Assembly (NCBI RefSeq): GCF_002078875.1
Contig: NW_018364561.1
Coordinates: 1-64,000, forward strand
DNA: 64,000 nucleotides
Source: Numida meleagris
Taxonomy: Eukaryota > Chordata > Aves > Galliformes > Numididae
Direction: 5' to 3'
The stretch's first letter is position 1. Each line of letters starts with the position of its first letter. The notes under the pieces were generated by a model, which had not been told where the DNA came from, did no database searches, and saw only the letters and a program-made list of their open reading frames with translations. This document shows, one piece after another, positions 46,550 through 56,945 of this stretch. The translations under genes and the position numbers were made by a program.

Positions 46550-46924
46550 GTGAACAGACTTATGTGCAGGTGGAGGTCAGCTGTAACTGGTGTGCCCCAG
46601 GGTTCTGTCTTGGGACTGGTGCTCTTCAACATCCTTATCAGTGATGTAGACAGTGGGATTGAGTGCACACTCAGCAAGTTTGCTGATCACACCAAGCTGT
46701 GTGGTGCAGTTGACAGAATGGAAGGAAGGAATGCCATCCAAAGAGACCTGTACAGGCTTCAGAAGTGTGAGCCTAGTGAGGTTCAGGAAGACCAAGTGCA
46801 AGCGAGATATTGCACTTCGGGTTGGGGCAATCCCACATATGGCTACAGACTGGGAGAAGAAGTCCTTGAGAGCAGCCCTGCAGAGAAGGAGTTAGAGTCT
46901 TGGTGGATGAAAAGATGGACATGA
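46550..46924 (+). pseudogene. CR1 ORF2 reverse-transcriptase palm/thumb fragment, catalytic Asp replaced
   Basis: A 124-codon open frame: VTGVPQGSVLGLVLFNILIS (residues about 13-32), [20 protein letters not shown] (about 38-57), and a frame-worn C-terminus with [16 protein letters not shown]. The FADD catalytic box has become FADH through a single G-to-C type change, so even the intact frame would be inactive. Confidence 0.88.
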
Positions 46925-47614
46925 GCCAGCAGTGTGCCCTTGCAGCCTGGAAGGCCAATTGTATCCTGGGCTGCATCTACAGAGGGATGGCCAGCAGGCT
47001 AAGGGAGTTAATTCTTCCTCTCTACTCTGCCTTTGTGAGACACCACCAGGAGTACTGAGTTCAGGCCTGGGGCCCTCAGCAATAGAAAGATGCAGTTCAG
47101 TTGGATCTGGTCCTGAGGAGGGCCAGGAAGATGATCAGAGGCATGGAACATCTCTCATGAAGAAAGGTTGAGGGAACAGGACTTGTGTAGCTTGGAGAAG
47201 AGAAAGCTCTGGGGAGACCACATTGTGGTCTTCCAGTACATGAAAGCAGCTTATAATCAGGAGGCAGACTGACTTTTTATGTAGTCTGATTTGATAGGAC
47301 AAGGAGAATTGTCTGAAACTAAAAGAGGGGAGATTTAGCTTAGATGTAATGGGGAAATTTTTCACTTATCAGGTGGAGAGGTACTGTAATACATTACCCA
47401 CTGAAGCTGTGGATGCCCCATCATTGGAGGTGTTCATGGTCAGGCTGGATGGGGCCCTGGGCATAGTGACGTAGTGGGTGGCAATTCTGCCCATTGCAGG
47501 GGCTTAGAACTAGATGATCTTTATGTTTCTTTCCAACCTAACCCATTCTTTGATTCTATGATTGGCATATGCCAATATCTCATTATTTATTCATCAAACA
47601 TTACTACAACCTAA

Positions 47615-47813
47615 TGGTGACGCACTGGAACAGGTTGCCCAGGGAGGTTGTGGATGCCCCGTCCCTGGAGGCATTCAAGGCCAGGCTGGACGTGGCTCTG
47701 GGCAGCCTGGTCTAGTGGTTGGCGACCCTGCACTCAGCAGGGGGGATGAAAACTCGATGATCTTGGAGGTCCTTTTCAACCCAGGCCATTTTATTATTCT
47801 ATGATTCTGTGAT
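47615..47813 (+). mobile_element. CR1 LINE 3' fragment, plus strand, young subfamily
   Basis: About 200 bp of 3' UTR: 'ggtgacgcactggaacaggt', 'ccgtccctggaggcattcaa', 'actcagcaggggggatgaaa', ending ttattattctatgattctgtg. Nearly identical to the end of the copy at 32485. It lies only about 50 bp after the tail of the preceding CR1. Confidence 0.95.
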
Positions 47814-48344
47814 AATACTAGTTTCAACATTAATTTTCATTAAAAATTGACAACCTCTTTCGTGAAAGAGGTAAAAAAATCAGGCTAAATACAGTTTTGT
47901 GGTTTTTAACTTTTTTTTTTTAATTAATTTTTAAGATAATTTATTCTTTGAGAGTCTTCAGATTTACAATCATCTCCAAGATTTTGTGTGCTAAAGTTTG
48001 GGAAACCGGACTAATTCTGAATATTATGGATTTAGCCCATCAAAAATTAGAATCTTTATCACAACCAGGAAAAGGATATAAAATTCCGTCCTCCATCTTT
48101 CTTTCACGTTTGTTCAACAACATATTGGTTATGAAGCAGTGTGAAACCTCAACTAAGCAGGAGAAGCAGGCTGATAAAGTGCTTTTCTTTAGCTTTGTAT
48201 TGTAAACACTCCTACTCAGTGTTCTGTCAGGATAAAACTTACACACCCAAACATATTTTTATTATGCTTATTTATATTTGCCATTCAGTTATGAATGTGC
48301 ACACAAAGTACACTCTCTGTTTGTTTTTTCGGTAAGACACTGTG
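47814..48344. other. Unique AT-rich non-coding sequence
   Basis: Nothing recognised apart from a T-run near 47911. Confidence 0.5.
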
Positions 48345-48412
48345 GAGAATTTACTAGTTGGTCTTGACAATCCTTATAGGTCCCTTCCACCTTGGTATGT
48401 TTTATGATTCTG
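48345..48412 (+). mobile_element. CR1 LINE extreme 3' end, plus strand
   Basis: Only the last part is present: 'gacaatccttataggtccct', 'tccaccttggtatgttttat', then gattctgt. Confidence 0.8.
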
Positions 48413-48794
48413 TAAATAGCTTCCTATTGAGTTCCTTGAAAAGAAGTTTGTAATCATCTAAATAGTATTTTTTTTATTCAAATGTGCGGTATTCTCATCT
48501 TAAATTCATCATGACTTTAAGATAATACTGTCACTTGAAAATTACGTTTTTTTTATGCATATTCCTATTCTGACTCTCTGTCTTTGCATTGGTGTTATTT
48601 TTATGTGTCTGGGGATAGCATGAGGAGTTTTTCTAACTGAAAAATCTCAAAAATGTTCTTTATTGTTTCTAACCCCTTCATTTTCTTCCCTGACATCCTA
48701 GATAAGCTCAAACAAATCTTTTCTGAATCTGTTTGGTCAATGTCGGTGACTTTTAGAATTAATGTGGCTTGATCCTTGGAAAAAAAGAGCTTGA
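48413..48794. other. Unique AT-rich non-coding sequence
   Basis: Nothing recognised. Confidence 0.5.
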
Positions 48795-50045
48795 ATTAAT
48801 AGAATCTTAGTATTATTGAATCCTTTACATTGGAAAAGACCTTCGAGGTCATCATATCCAACCATCAACTTGACTTATCACACCCCATCATTAAATTATA
48901 TCTTTTAGTGCCATGTCCACAGGTGTCTTAAATATCTCCAGGAATGAGGAGATCACCGACTCCCTGAGCAGCCTGTTCCAAATGCTTGAGCACTCTCTCT
49001 GTGAAGAAATTCTTCTGGATATCCAATCTAAACCTCTCCTTGTGCAACCTGAAGACTTCTCCTTGTGAGAAATGTCACCTGAAAAAAGAGACCCACTCCT
49101 CCTCACCGCAGCTTCCTTTCAGGTAGTCACAGAGAGCAATGTGGTGGCAACAGCCCTCAACCTCCTCTTCTTCATATGAAGCAACACCAGTTCCCTCATT
49201 CAGCACTCATACATTTTCTTGTTCCTTCACCACCTTCTCTGCTCTTTACTGCGCACACTCAAGCAACTCGGTATCTGTCATGTAGTGAGGGGCCCAAAAC
49301 TGAACACAGAACTTGAGGTGTGGTCTCGCCAGTATCACATACTGGGGGATAATCACTTCCCTAGTCCTGCTCACAACACTATTTCTGATAAAGGCAAGAG
49401 TGCCATTGGCCTTCTCAGCCACCTGGGCACCCTGTAGGTTCATGTTCAGTTGGCTGTCAGCAAGCACCCCAGATCCTTTCCTGCTGGGCACCATTCCAGC
49501 CACTCTTTGCCAAGCCTATCTCTCTGCATGGGGTTGTTATGACCCAGATGCAGGATCTGACATTTAGCTTTGTAGAACGTCACTTGATTGGACGTGGCCA
49601 ATCAAATGATCCAGCCTGCCCAGATCCCTTGGCAAAGCCTCCCTACCCTCACGCATATCAGCAATCCTGCCTAACTTGGTATCATCTGCAGACTTACTAA
49701 GTGTGCACACAATCCTGTCATCCAGATTACTGATAAAAATTTTAAACAAAACTGTCCACAAGGCTGAGACCTGGGGGACAATACTGGTGACCAGCTGCCA
49801 ACTAGATTGAACTCCATTCACTAGGACTATCAGAGCTTGGCCATCCAGCCAGTAGTTAACTGTGAGAATTATACACCTGTCCAAGCCATGAGCAGCCATT
49901 TTCTATGGCAGAGCAGTGTGAGAAACAGTATCAAACACTTTGTTAAAATACACTTAAACAACATCCACAGCTTCTTCCTCATCTACTGAGGTGGTCGTAT
50001 TGTCGCAGAAGGATATCAGGTCAGAACTGACTTCATTCTGTTTAC
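48795..50045 (-). mobile_element. CR1 LINE, minus strand, 5'-truncated
   Basis: 3' end 'aattaatagaatcttag', 'ttggaaaagaccttcgaggt', then ORF2 tail ('caaaactgaacacagaactt', 'ccattggccttctcagccac') and RT palm to 'gcagaaggatatcaggtcag'. The RT catalytic motif at about 49678-49700 reads SADD (first residue of the box changed, aspartates kept). An open fragment at 49564-49899 contains this motif, and another at 49246-49503 covers the C-terminal tail. It belongs to the same subfamily as the copy at 42623. Confidence 0.93.
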
Positions 50046-50109
50046 AGGAATGCAAATGAAACTTCTAAAAAATATTCGTGTTTAAGAAGAGGTAAATTTT
50101 GCATTAATT

Positions 50110-50196
50110 CCTGTGATCCAGGGGAGTTGTGGAGTCTCCTTCTCTGGAGATATTCCAGACCTTGCTTGGGTGCCTACCTGTGCAACCTGTAGAAGA
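50110..50196 (+). mobile_element. CR1 LINE 3' UTR fragment, plus strand
   Basis: 'gggagttgtggagtctcctt', 'ctctggagatattccagacc' and 'tacctgtgcaacctgtagaa' match the internal CR1 3' UTR. Neither end is preserved. Confidence 0.8.
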
Positions 50197-52880
50197 CTAT
50201 ACCAGTTGATGTAACAAGTGCCAAATACTATGAAGCACAGAAGTATAGACTCTTTTAAAAAAAAGAAAAAGAAAGCAAGATAAAGTAGTATTCATATCTT
50301 TTTTAGTATCTGGAGTGAAGGTCAAGTAACATGACAAGGACTGATCATCACTTAAAGAAATGTAGTAAAACTGTGGAAGAATATTTGAGTCACACGGTCC
50401 AAAAGGGTTTCTCTTATACAGTCATGATGTTATTACCAAGAAGTAAATACAAAATACATAAACAGTAGATAGACATAAGCTTCAGCTATTTAAAAAAATG
50501 CAGTGTATGCACTGCCATAAGCATGACGTTATGAGGGTTCCCTGACCTGCAGATGTGTAGAGGGCACAGCCATTGTTTCCTTAGATTCCATAAATGGACA
50601 AAAACATGAAGGCTTGGTTTGTATGAATTTCTCTACTATAAATTACTACAAACAACTACTAGTAAAACAAATATGTGCTACAAGTTACTACATTATTCCC
50701 ATTAGTAAAGCAAGTACATACATATGCACACCTATATATATCATTGAGATGTTACTGGTATGAGGATTACCAAATCATTTCCAGGAGTGGGGCTAACTGA
50801 CAGTGAAAAAGCCTGTCTTCATAGATGCTCTTTGTCACAGTGCCTGAAGTCTGCCTAATGTCCCCCATGAGGGTCTGGTCTGTCCAGAAGATCTCAAGTG
50901 AAGAAGCTCTAACAGAGGAGTTCATTTTGGACAAATAGTGAGGTGATTTTTAAACCATTCTGGTGTAGATGCACAAGTGGCCACAGAACATCAGTTCACT
51001 GTTGAGTCCTTGCTGACACCTGCTTTCCTGGAAGGGCACCTGGCTGTGTAATTTGTTTTGCACCCAACAAAGTCCTGCCAAGGAAGTTTTGGCGGAGATT
51101 TTCAGGAAAGTATTTGGGCTTCCAGCTAAGCAGATGTCCTTGGTCAATACATTTACTCGGTCATTCTTATCACAGTTCTACTGTATGCCTCATTTAGTGT
51201 ATGCAGAATTTCTATTCTGCTGTATTTTGAATGGTACACTTCTAATTTGCCTCATCCTGCTTTCTCTACTCTTTAGAAATCCCTGATAAACATTATTTGT
51301 TACAGACATCAGAAAGGCCCGGACAGATAAACTTCTTGGCTTTTCCAGTATAAAAATGTCACCTGATCCTTCTACCCTTCCTAACCAGATGTGTGGTAAC
51401 TAAAAGCCACTTGAGTTTTGAAGTTTTGTAGTATGAAATGAAATCCTATAGAAGTATGTTTCCCCTTCTTAGATGATGGTCAAATGAAAATACATTTTTT
51501 CTCACCTTTGTGGATCATGCCTTATCTTTGCATTGTGTAAGAAAAAGCATTAGCCTGAATTAGTGGTCTCATTCCTAAGAATGGAAATAATTTTACTGCA
51601 TTTCAATAAATAAGGAAGTACCACAGAAACTAGTCTGAAGCTGAGTGAATTTAAGCAAAATCTGTGATGTGAGTATGCAATATTCTATGGGTAAACACAT
51701 ACAGTAAGTATACTAAAGCTGAATGTTACTCAAGCTTATATTGTTACAGCTGAAAACAGAATTTGGCTACAGAAGTCATCGAAGGAAGAAATGAGAATAG
51801 TCTTTGTGTGTGACCATTTACTTTTGGCTTTAAGTAACGATAACTATTTTGCTGTGTCTTACATCCAAAATAGGCCTTGTAAGACAGCCATATACATTGT
51901 ATGCACATTTGAACAGCAGGAACAATCTGTAAATGTGTATGTAAATGCAAAATAAAGCTGGATAATTTTTCTGTTGAATTGACCCTGAGGGATTTTTTTC
52001 ACCAGGACTCTGATCTCTTGCAAACAGCTCATAGCAGCTGCATTAGGAATAAAGCCAAAGCTGACTACAGTTTGTGAAGGGTGCACGCAGGAAAGCGCTC
52101 AGCCTTACATCCTTGTTCAGCTTAGAATTTGGTTCCACATCAGTGACCACAGGCTGGGCACATCGTTCAAACTGAGCAATGTAAAGTAAATTATAACTGT
52201 GCCTCATATCTAATATGTTACCAAGATATGATAGCCCTATCTATGAGCAAAAGGAAGCCTTTAAATTCTTATGAAAATCTGCCTATCCATGTATTGTGTC
52301 TCTGACAGTCACTTATGCCTTAGGGTAGAATATTAAAACCTGGGAATGTGTAGTGTGATATTTCTTCCATGACATGCTTTCAGTATTCAACTATTACATT
52401 CTTCCCATTGTGCTCAAAACTCTTACAAATGGCCCCTTGGAAATCTACATATTCCTGCTACTCTCAATGCTACTAAGAACCAAATTGTCAATTTCTTTCA
52501 AATTTTTACTAGAATTTATTCTTCTGGTTGTTTCTTTGGTGATTACAATTATGCAGCTATTGGCTGCACTGCTTCTGGAGGCATAATCTTTTCTGTGTTT
52601 ATTAATGAGTTAAGAGTGTATAGTTAGCATGCAGGTGGAAAGATGTATCCTCAGAGGATGATCACACTGTGGGTAGCAGATAAGATTCAGTTTCTTTTAT
52701 AATGTGAAGGCAAATCATGGCCCATGATGTGAGGCAAATTCACAGCTCTTACTTGCTGGAACAACATATTTAGGTTCATACAAAGATCCACAGGGTCTGT
52801 ATTTCCTATGTGTCAGGTTTATCTAATGACTGAAGAATATTACTAGTAGATACAGCTGCCCATGTCCCTTTCTTTCTTAC
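50197..52880. other. Unique AT-rich non-coding sequence
   Basis: No transposon, RNA gene or exon recognised over about 2.7 kb. Confidence 0.55.
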
Positions 52881-53022
52881 AGCCCCTTTAGATACTGACA
52901 GGCCGCTCTCAGGTCACCTCGCAGCCTTCTCTTCTCCATGCTGCACAGCCCCAGCTCTCTCAGCCTGTCCTCATAGAAGAGGTGTTCCATGCCTGGGATC
53001 ATTTTTGTGGCCCTCCTCTGGA
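52881..53022 (-). mobile_element. CR1 LINE internal fragment, minus strand
   Basis: The ORF2 C-terminal coding/3' region: 'tttagatactgacaggccgc', 'ccttctcttctccatgctgc', 'ctctctcagcctgtcctcat', 'tggccctcctctggac'. It lacks both the 3' tail and the RT part. Confidence 0.9.
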
Positions 53023-53089
53023 CGATTAAAGCATGTATTAGCAGAGAAGCCTCCACTGGTCTTTTCTGACCTTAGAAACATTGTCCTTA

Positions 53090-53160
53090 AGTTGGCGGAA
53101 TTTGAACATAGGAGTCTCCTCTTTTACACAGTCAATAGCCCTAACTGCTAAGTTACACAC
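53090..53160 (-). other. tRNA-derived relic (tRNA-like A and B boxes)
   Basis: On the minus strand, taacttagcagttagggc at 53155-53138 resembles a polymerase III A box (TAGCTCAGTGGTTAGAGC). By eye it differs at five positions, all transitions. About 30 nt further, gttcaaattcc at 53107-53097 matches the B box GGTTCAAATCC. Spacing and total length of about 71 nt are tRNA-sized. No acceptor-stem pairing is evident, so it is not a functional tRNA. It is either an old tRNA pseudogene or the head of an ancient SINE of the type common in amniotes. Confidence 0.5.
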
Positions 53161-54118
53161 AAATGATTTAAGCACATATATTGAGATCATACCTGAGATT
53201 TAAAGAAACAAATCCCAAAATAGTTGAGTTAGCATGTTAACTGAAAGGTTATTTTGCTGACATTAAATATTGTATATGTTCAGTGAGTACTTTTATATGT
53301 AACATGAAAAGGTAAAAATGAAGATACACTTGTGGTGCACAAACTTTCCAAATGCAGTCTTATTATCAACATACACATGACAATTTGTTTTTTCTTAAGA
53401 CGATGAGTGTATCTTTTTAAGTATACCTTTTCTCTCTTCCCTCCGAGAGATTTTACAAGGCAGAGGTTGTATCTGAGTTTTATAACCAGAAACAGAGATA
53501 AAATTTTGTTTGTGTGAGAGCAGCCAATAAGGACATGCTGTTGCATGTCAAAGAGCTGGGTCAGTTGGTCTCAGTGGCCAAGGAAAAACTGACAAGAAGT
53601 GCCAGCAGGCAATGAATGTGCCTGCAACCCACTGAGAGGACCTAATGGCCTGTACTGAGTCTGCATACTTGTAAATCCTGCAATTAGCAGTTAAGAGGTT
53701 GCTGGTGAGCTGTGGGGGCCTCCAGTGGAAATCTGAACTCTTGGCTTCAAGCAGGAGAGGATGCTCCAGGCTCTGAAGCACATGCTGAAGAAAGTAGAGA
53801 AAAAGATGGATATGAGTTCTGATAGAGCAGCTCTGATAAAATCATTAGACGCTTCTGGAGCTGCAAGTAATAGAACAATGGATCGCTTTAAGGTAAGAAT
53901 ACATAGGAAATAATATTGCACCCTCTTTGCTGTAAATAATGTCCTCCATTCGTTACAATGATTTTAGAGAAGTAACTATGCCAGCTGTTCATACCATACA
54001 AAATTAGACTCATTTACACTGTTTGAGAACATAACTGCTCTAAACTCTTCTACAACACGACTCAAGGATCACTTACTCAAGAAATGGAAAGACCAGACTT
54101 GACTTCCAACACTTGCCC
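53161..54118. other. Unique non-coding sequence
   Basis: No repeat recognised. Contains an open frame with a donor-like end at 53892, listed separately. Confidence 0.5.
53737..53892 (+). other. Unidentified open frame ending at a donor-like site (weak exon candidate)
   Basis: After a TGA at 53734-53736 the plus frame is open for 52 codons and reaches AAG|GTAAGA at 53890-53898, close to the ideal splice donor. The predicted peptide is lysine-rich and helix-prone (MLQALKHMLKKVEKKMDMSS, then DRAALIKSLDASGAASNRTM), with ordinary coding-like codon choice, but matches no family that I recognise. The acceptor would have to be at or near 53754 (ttcaagcag|g), which has only a weak pyrimidine tract. 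An open run of this length occurs by chance fairly often. Confidence 0.2.
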
Positions 54119-54403
54119 CAGAATCATAGAATCATTGAATAGTTTGGGTTGGAAGGGACCTTTAAGCTCATCTAGTTCCAACCTCCCTGCTATAGGCAGG
54201 GACACCTCCCTCTAGACCAGGTTGCTCACAGCCCCATCCAGCCTGGCCTTGAATGCTTCCAGGGAGGGGGCATCCACAACCTCACTGGGCAACCTGTTCC
54301 AGTCTCACCACCCTCACAGTAAGGAATTTCTTCCTAATTTCTAGTCTAAATCTACCCTCTTCCAGTTTAAAACTATTTCCCCTCATCCTGTTGCTACATG
54401 CCC

Positions 54404-54751
54404 TCAGAAAAGGCCCTCCCCATCTTTTCTGTAGGCCCCCTTCTGGTACTGGAAGGCTGCTATGTTGTCCCCCTGGAGCCTTCTCTTCTCCAGGCTGAAG
54501 AGCCCCAGCTGTCTCAGCCTGTTCTCATAGGGGAGATGCTCCAGCCCTCTGATAATCTTTGTGGCCCTCGTCTGGACCCTCTCCAACAGCTCCATGTCCT
54601 TCTTATGTTGGGGGCTCCAGAACTGGATGCTGTACTCTAGGTGGGGTCTCACAAGAGCAGAGTAGTGGGGCAGAATCACCTCCCTCAACCTGCTGGTCAC
54701 ACTCTTCTTGATGCAACCCAGAATATGGTTGGCCTTCTGGGCTGCAAACAC
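54404..54751 (-). pseudogene. CR1 ORF2 C-terminal fragment
   Basis: A 115-codon open frame with the classic CR1 tail: [20 protein letters not shown] (residues about 3-22), [20 protein letters not shown] (about 34-53), [20 protein letters not shown], and [20 protein letters not shown]. It is nearly full for this subdomain but lies one frame off the palm fragment at 54755-55045. Confidence 0.88.
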
Positions 54752-54754
54752 ACA

Positions 54755-55045
54755 TTACCAGCTCATTTTGAGTCTTTCATCAGTCAACACTCCCAGATTT
54801 TTCTCTTCATGGGTGCTCTCAAGCCATTCTCTGCCCAACCGGCGTATGTGCTTGGGATTGCCCCGGCCCAGGTGCAGGACCTTGCACTTGGCCGTGTTGA
54901 ACTTCATGAGGTTGGCATGGGCCCACCTCTCAAGCCTGTCCAGGTCCTTCTGGATGGCATCCCTTCCCTCTAGCTTGTCAATGGCACCACTCAGCTTGGT
55001 GTTATCCGCAAACTTGCTGAGGGTGCACTTGATCCCACTGTCCAC
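54755..55045 (-). pseudogene. CR1 ORF2 palm/thumb fragment, catalytic Asp replaced
   Basis: A 96-codon open frame: [20 protein letters not shown] (residues about 5-24), [20 protein letters not shown] (about 32-51), [24 protein letters not shown] has become FADN. The upstream palm motif PQGLVQ at 55076-55090 is in another frame. Confidence 0.88.
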
Positions 55046-55282
55046 GTTGCCTACAAAGATGTTAAATAAAACCAGTCATTGCACCAATCCCTGAGGAACG
55101 CCACTCGTCACCAGTCTCCACTTGGACATTGAGCCGTTGACCACAGCTCTGTGAGTGCGAGCATCCAGACAATTCCTTATCCAGCAAGTGGTCCATCCAT
55201 CAAATCCATTTTTCTCCAATTTGGTGACCACGATGTCATGCAGGATAGCGTCAAATGCTTTGCACAAGTCCAGGTAGAAGGA

Positions 55283-55550
55283 CCGATTGAGTTTAAATAT
55301 CTTCAAGCAGAAAGAATATTTTAATGATATGGATGTCTCATGTCTCTGGGTGAATGAAAGTGTATGCCCTTCTTCCAATAATTCGTATTTTGAACTCCTT
55401 TTTGAGAGAGGCATTGCCTGGAGTACATAACTAAAAAGCAAAGATGAAGACAATTTATCTCACTATTCAGCAAATTAATCATTGAGGAATATCTTCCTAA
55501 GTGCTTTCCTGTCCCTAAAAGTTGAATTGGGAGTTTGAACACTGAACCCA
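55283..55550. other. Unique non-coding sequence between CR1 and LTR
   Basis: Nothing recognised. It includes the left LTR target duplication at 55546-55550. Confidence 0.5.
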
Positions 55551-56075
55551 TGCCCTGGTTTCAACTGAAATGTTTTGGTTTTGGGAGAAAAACAGTGTTG
55601 ATAACACACTATTGTTTTAGTTGTTGCTGAGCTGTGCTGTACAGAGCCAAGAGCATTTTAGTTCCTCAGCTTCTCATCCTGTCTTGCTGCTGAGGGGGAC
55701 TGAGGGAGGGCACAAGGATCTGGAAGGAGACAGCTCATCTACACTGCCTGAAGCAATATCCCATAGCACATGGCATCATGGAGAAAAAAAGCTTGTAAAC
55801 AGGGGGAGTTCATCGGGTGGCCCGCTGCTGTGGGGGAATAGTGGGGCATCAGTAGGCGAGTGGCGAGCAATTGCTTGTGCATCACTTGTTTCATTCATTT
55901 TATATATTTTTTCTCTCCTTTTTCTCTATCTTAATAAACAGTTTTTATCTCAACCCATGAATTCATTGGTTTTGTTTTTTTTTTTACCTGATCTTTCCCC
56001 TGTCCCACTGAGAAAGAGGGGTAGTGAACAAGCCACTCCGTAGTGCTGAGCTACCTGCCAGGTTAAAACACAACA
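55551..56075 (+). mobile_element. Solo LTR of an avian endogenous retrovirus (ERVL-like), plus strand
   Basis: Starts TGccctGGTTT and ends AAAacacaACA, flanked by accca (55546-55550) and accga (56076-56080), a 5-bp target duplication with one later change. The order of internal landmarks matches avian ERVL LTRs: 'ttgataacacactattgttt' near the start, 'ggagttcatcgggtggcccg' in the middle, 'gcaattgcttgtgcatcact', a TATA-like ttttatatat near 55897, AATAAA at 55933-55938, and 'ttatctcaacccatgaattc' after it. 525 bp, with no internal genes. The long open frame inside it (55621-56043) is incidental. Confidence 0.85.
55933..55938 (+). terminator. Polyadenylation signal of the LTR
   Basis: A canonical AATAAA about 140 bp before the LTR end, followed by the T-rich tract at 55971-55983. 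It could terminate a transcript read through this solo LTR in the plus direction. Confidence 0.7.
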
Positions 56076-56080
56076 ACCGA

Positions 56081-56442
56081 GAACAAGGGTTTCTAAAGCA
56101 TTCAGGAGCCTTCAGTTATTTTTGGCCATGTGGAGATTTAACCTCCACATCTAACATATTTGCTGACCTACACCTGAGCTTCCACTTCATACTGAAATAT
56201 GTATTTTTTTGATGTGTATAGTCTATATAATACTATTATCATCAAACACTGCTTAGAGAATCAAAAGACGTACTAAGCAGATTTAAAAAGATCACCCCAG
56301 ACTTAGCAGTTAAGGATGAAACATGTTAAAAAATTATACTAGCATATAGAATATGTAAAGCATTAGTAGGTATCGAAGGTGATACTTCAATAGCTGTGTC
56401 ATGCCATAAATATCACTTGAATTAATCTTGTTAATTATAACA
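56081..56442. other. Unique AT-rich non-coding sequence
   Basis: Nothing recognised. Confidence 0.5.
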
Positions 56443-56945
56443 GAATTGAACACAACAGAATAGAACAGAATAGGTCAGTTGCAAAGAATGTACAGAGCCT
56501 TAATGTTGTCCAACTGCCTGACCACTGCAATGAGCTCACCTCTCAGCCTCCTCTTCTCTGGACCAGACAGCCCAAGGGTCTTTAGCCTCTCTTCCCTCGA
56601 CATGCCTTCTAGCCCTGTCACAAGCTTTGTCACACTCCTCTGGACACCTCCAAGTCCTTTAACGTTCCTTTCTGATTTGTGGAGCCCAGAATTGCACTCG
56701 GTATTCAAGGTGAGGCTGCACCGATAATCAAACAATTCTAACTATAATGAAAGGATCACCTCCTCTGGCTGGTAGCCATGCCATGTTTAATGCAGCCCTA
56801 CACACTGCCGGGGCTCCTGGCTGCCAGGGTACATGGCTGGCTCATGCCCAGCCTACTGCCACCAGCACCACTAGGCCCCTGTCTGCAGGGCTGACCCCCA
56901 GCCACTCGTCTATAGCTGTGTCCAGCATTACTCCACCCCAAGTTA
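56443..56945 (-). mobile_element. Old CR1 LINE, minus strand, distinct subfamily
   Basis: The 3' tail is a run of agaat/agaac units ('caacagaatagaacagaata') instead of atcatagaa. It is followed by ORF2 tail sequence ('gagctcacctctcagcctcc', 'ggagcccagaattgcactcg', 'ggctggctcatgcccagcct', 'gggctgacccccagccactc'). The different tail unit and greater divergence point to an older CR1 subfamily than the other copies. Confidence 0.85.

Larger units (their letters stand above)
45872..47563 (+). mobile_element. CR1 LINE, plus strand, nearly complete RT to 3' end
   Basis: From the linker ('gacagggagaaggctgaagt') through RT N-terminus, palm, thumb, ORF2 tail and 3' UTR to cattctttgattctatgatt at 47546-47563. 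Its RT motif at about 46675-46690 reads FADH, with the second catalytic aspartate replaced. Frames change at about 46300, 46420 and 46550, and stops occur in the tail. The 5' limit is hidden by the gap. Confidence 0.95.
54119..55282 (-). mobile_element. CR1 LINE, minus strand, well preserved 3' half
   Basis: 3' end cagaatcatagaatcattga and 'ggttggaagggacctttaag' at the left. It then has an uninterrupted 3' UTR, ORF2 tail and RT to 'gcacaagtccaggtagaagg'. It is the best reference copy in the window for judging deletions elsewhere. The RT motif at about 54990-55015 reads FADN (second aspartate replaced). 5'-truncated near 55282. Confidence 0.96.

Noticed and set aside
55621..56043. 140-codon open frame
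   Set aside because: It falls entirely inside the solo LTR at 55551 and overlaps its polyadenylation signal; no retroviral protein feature.
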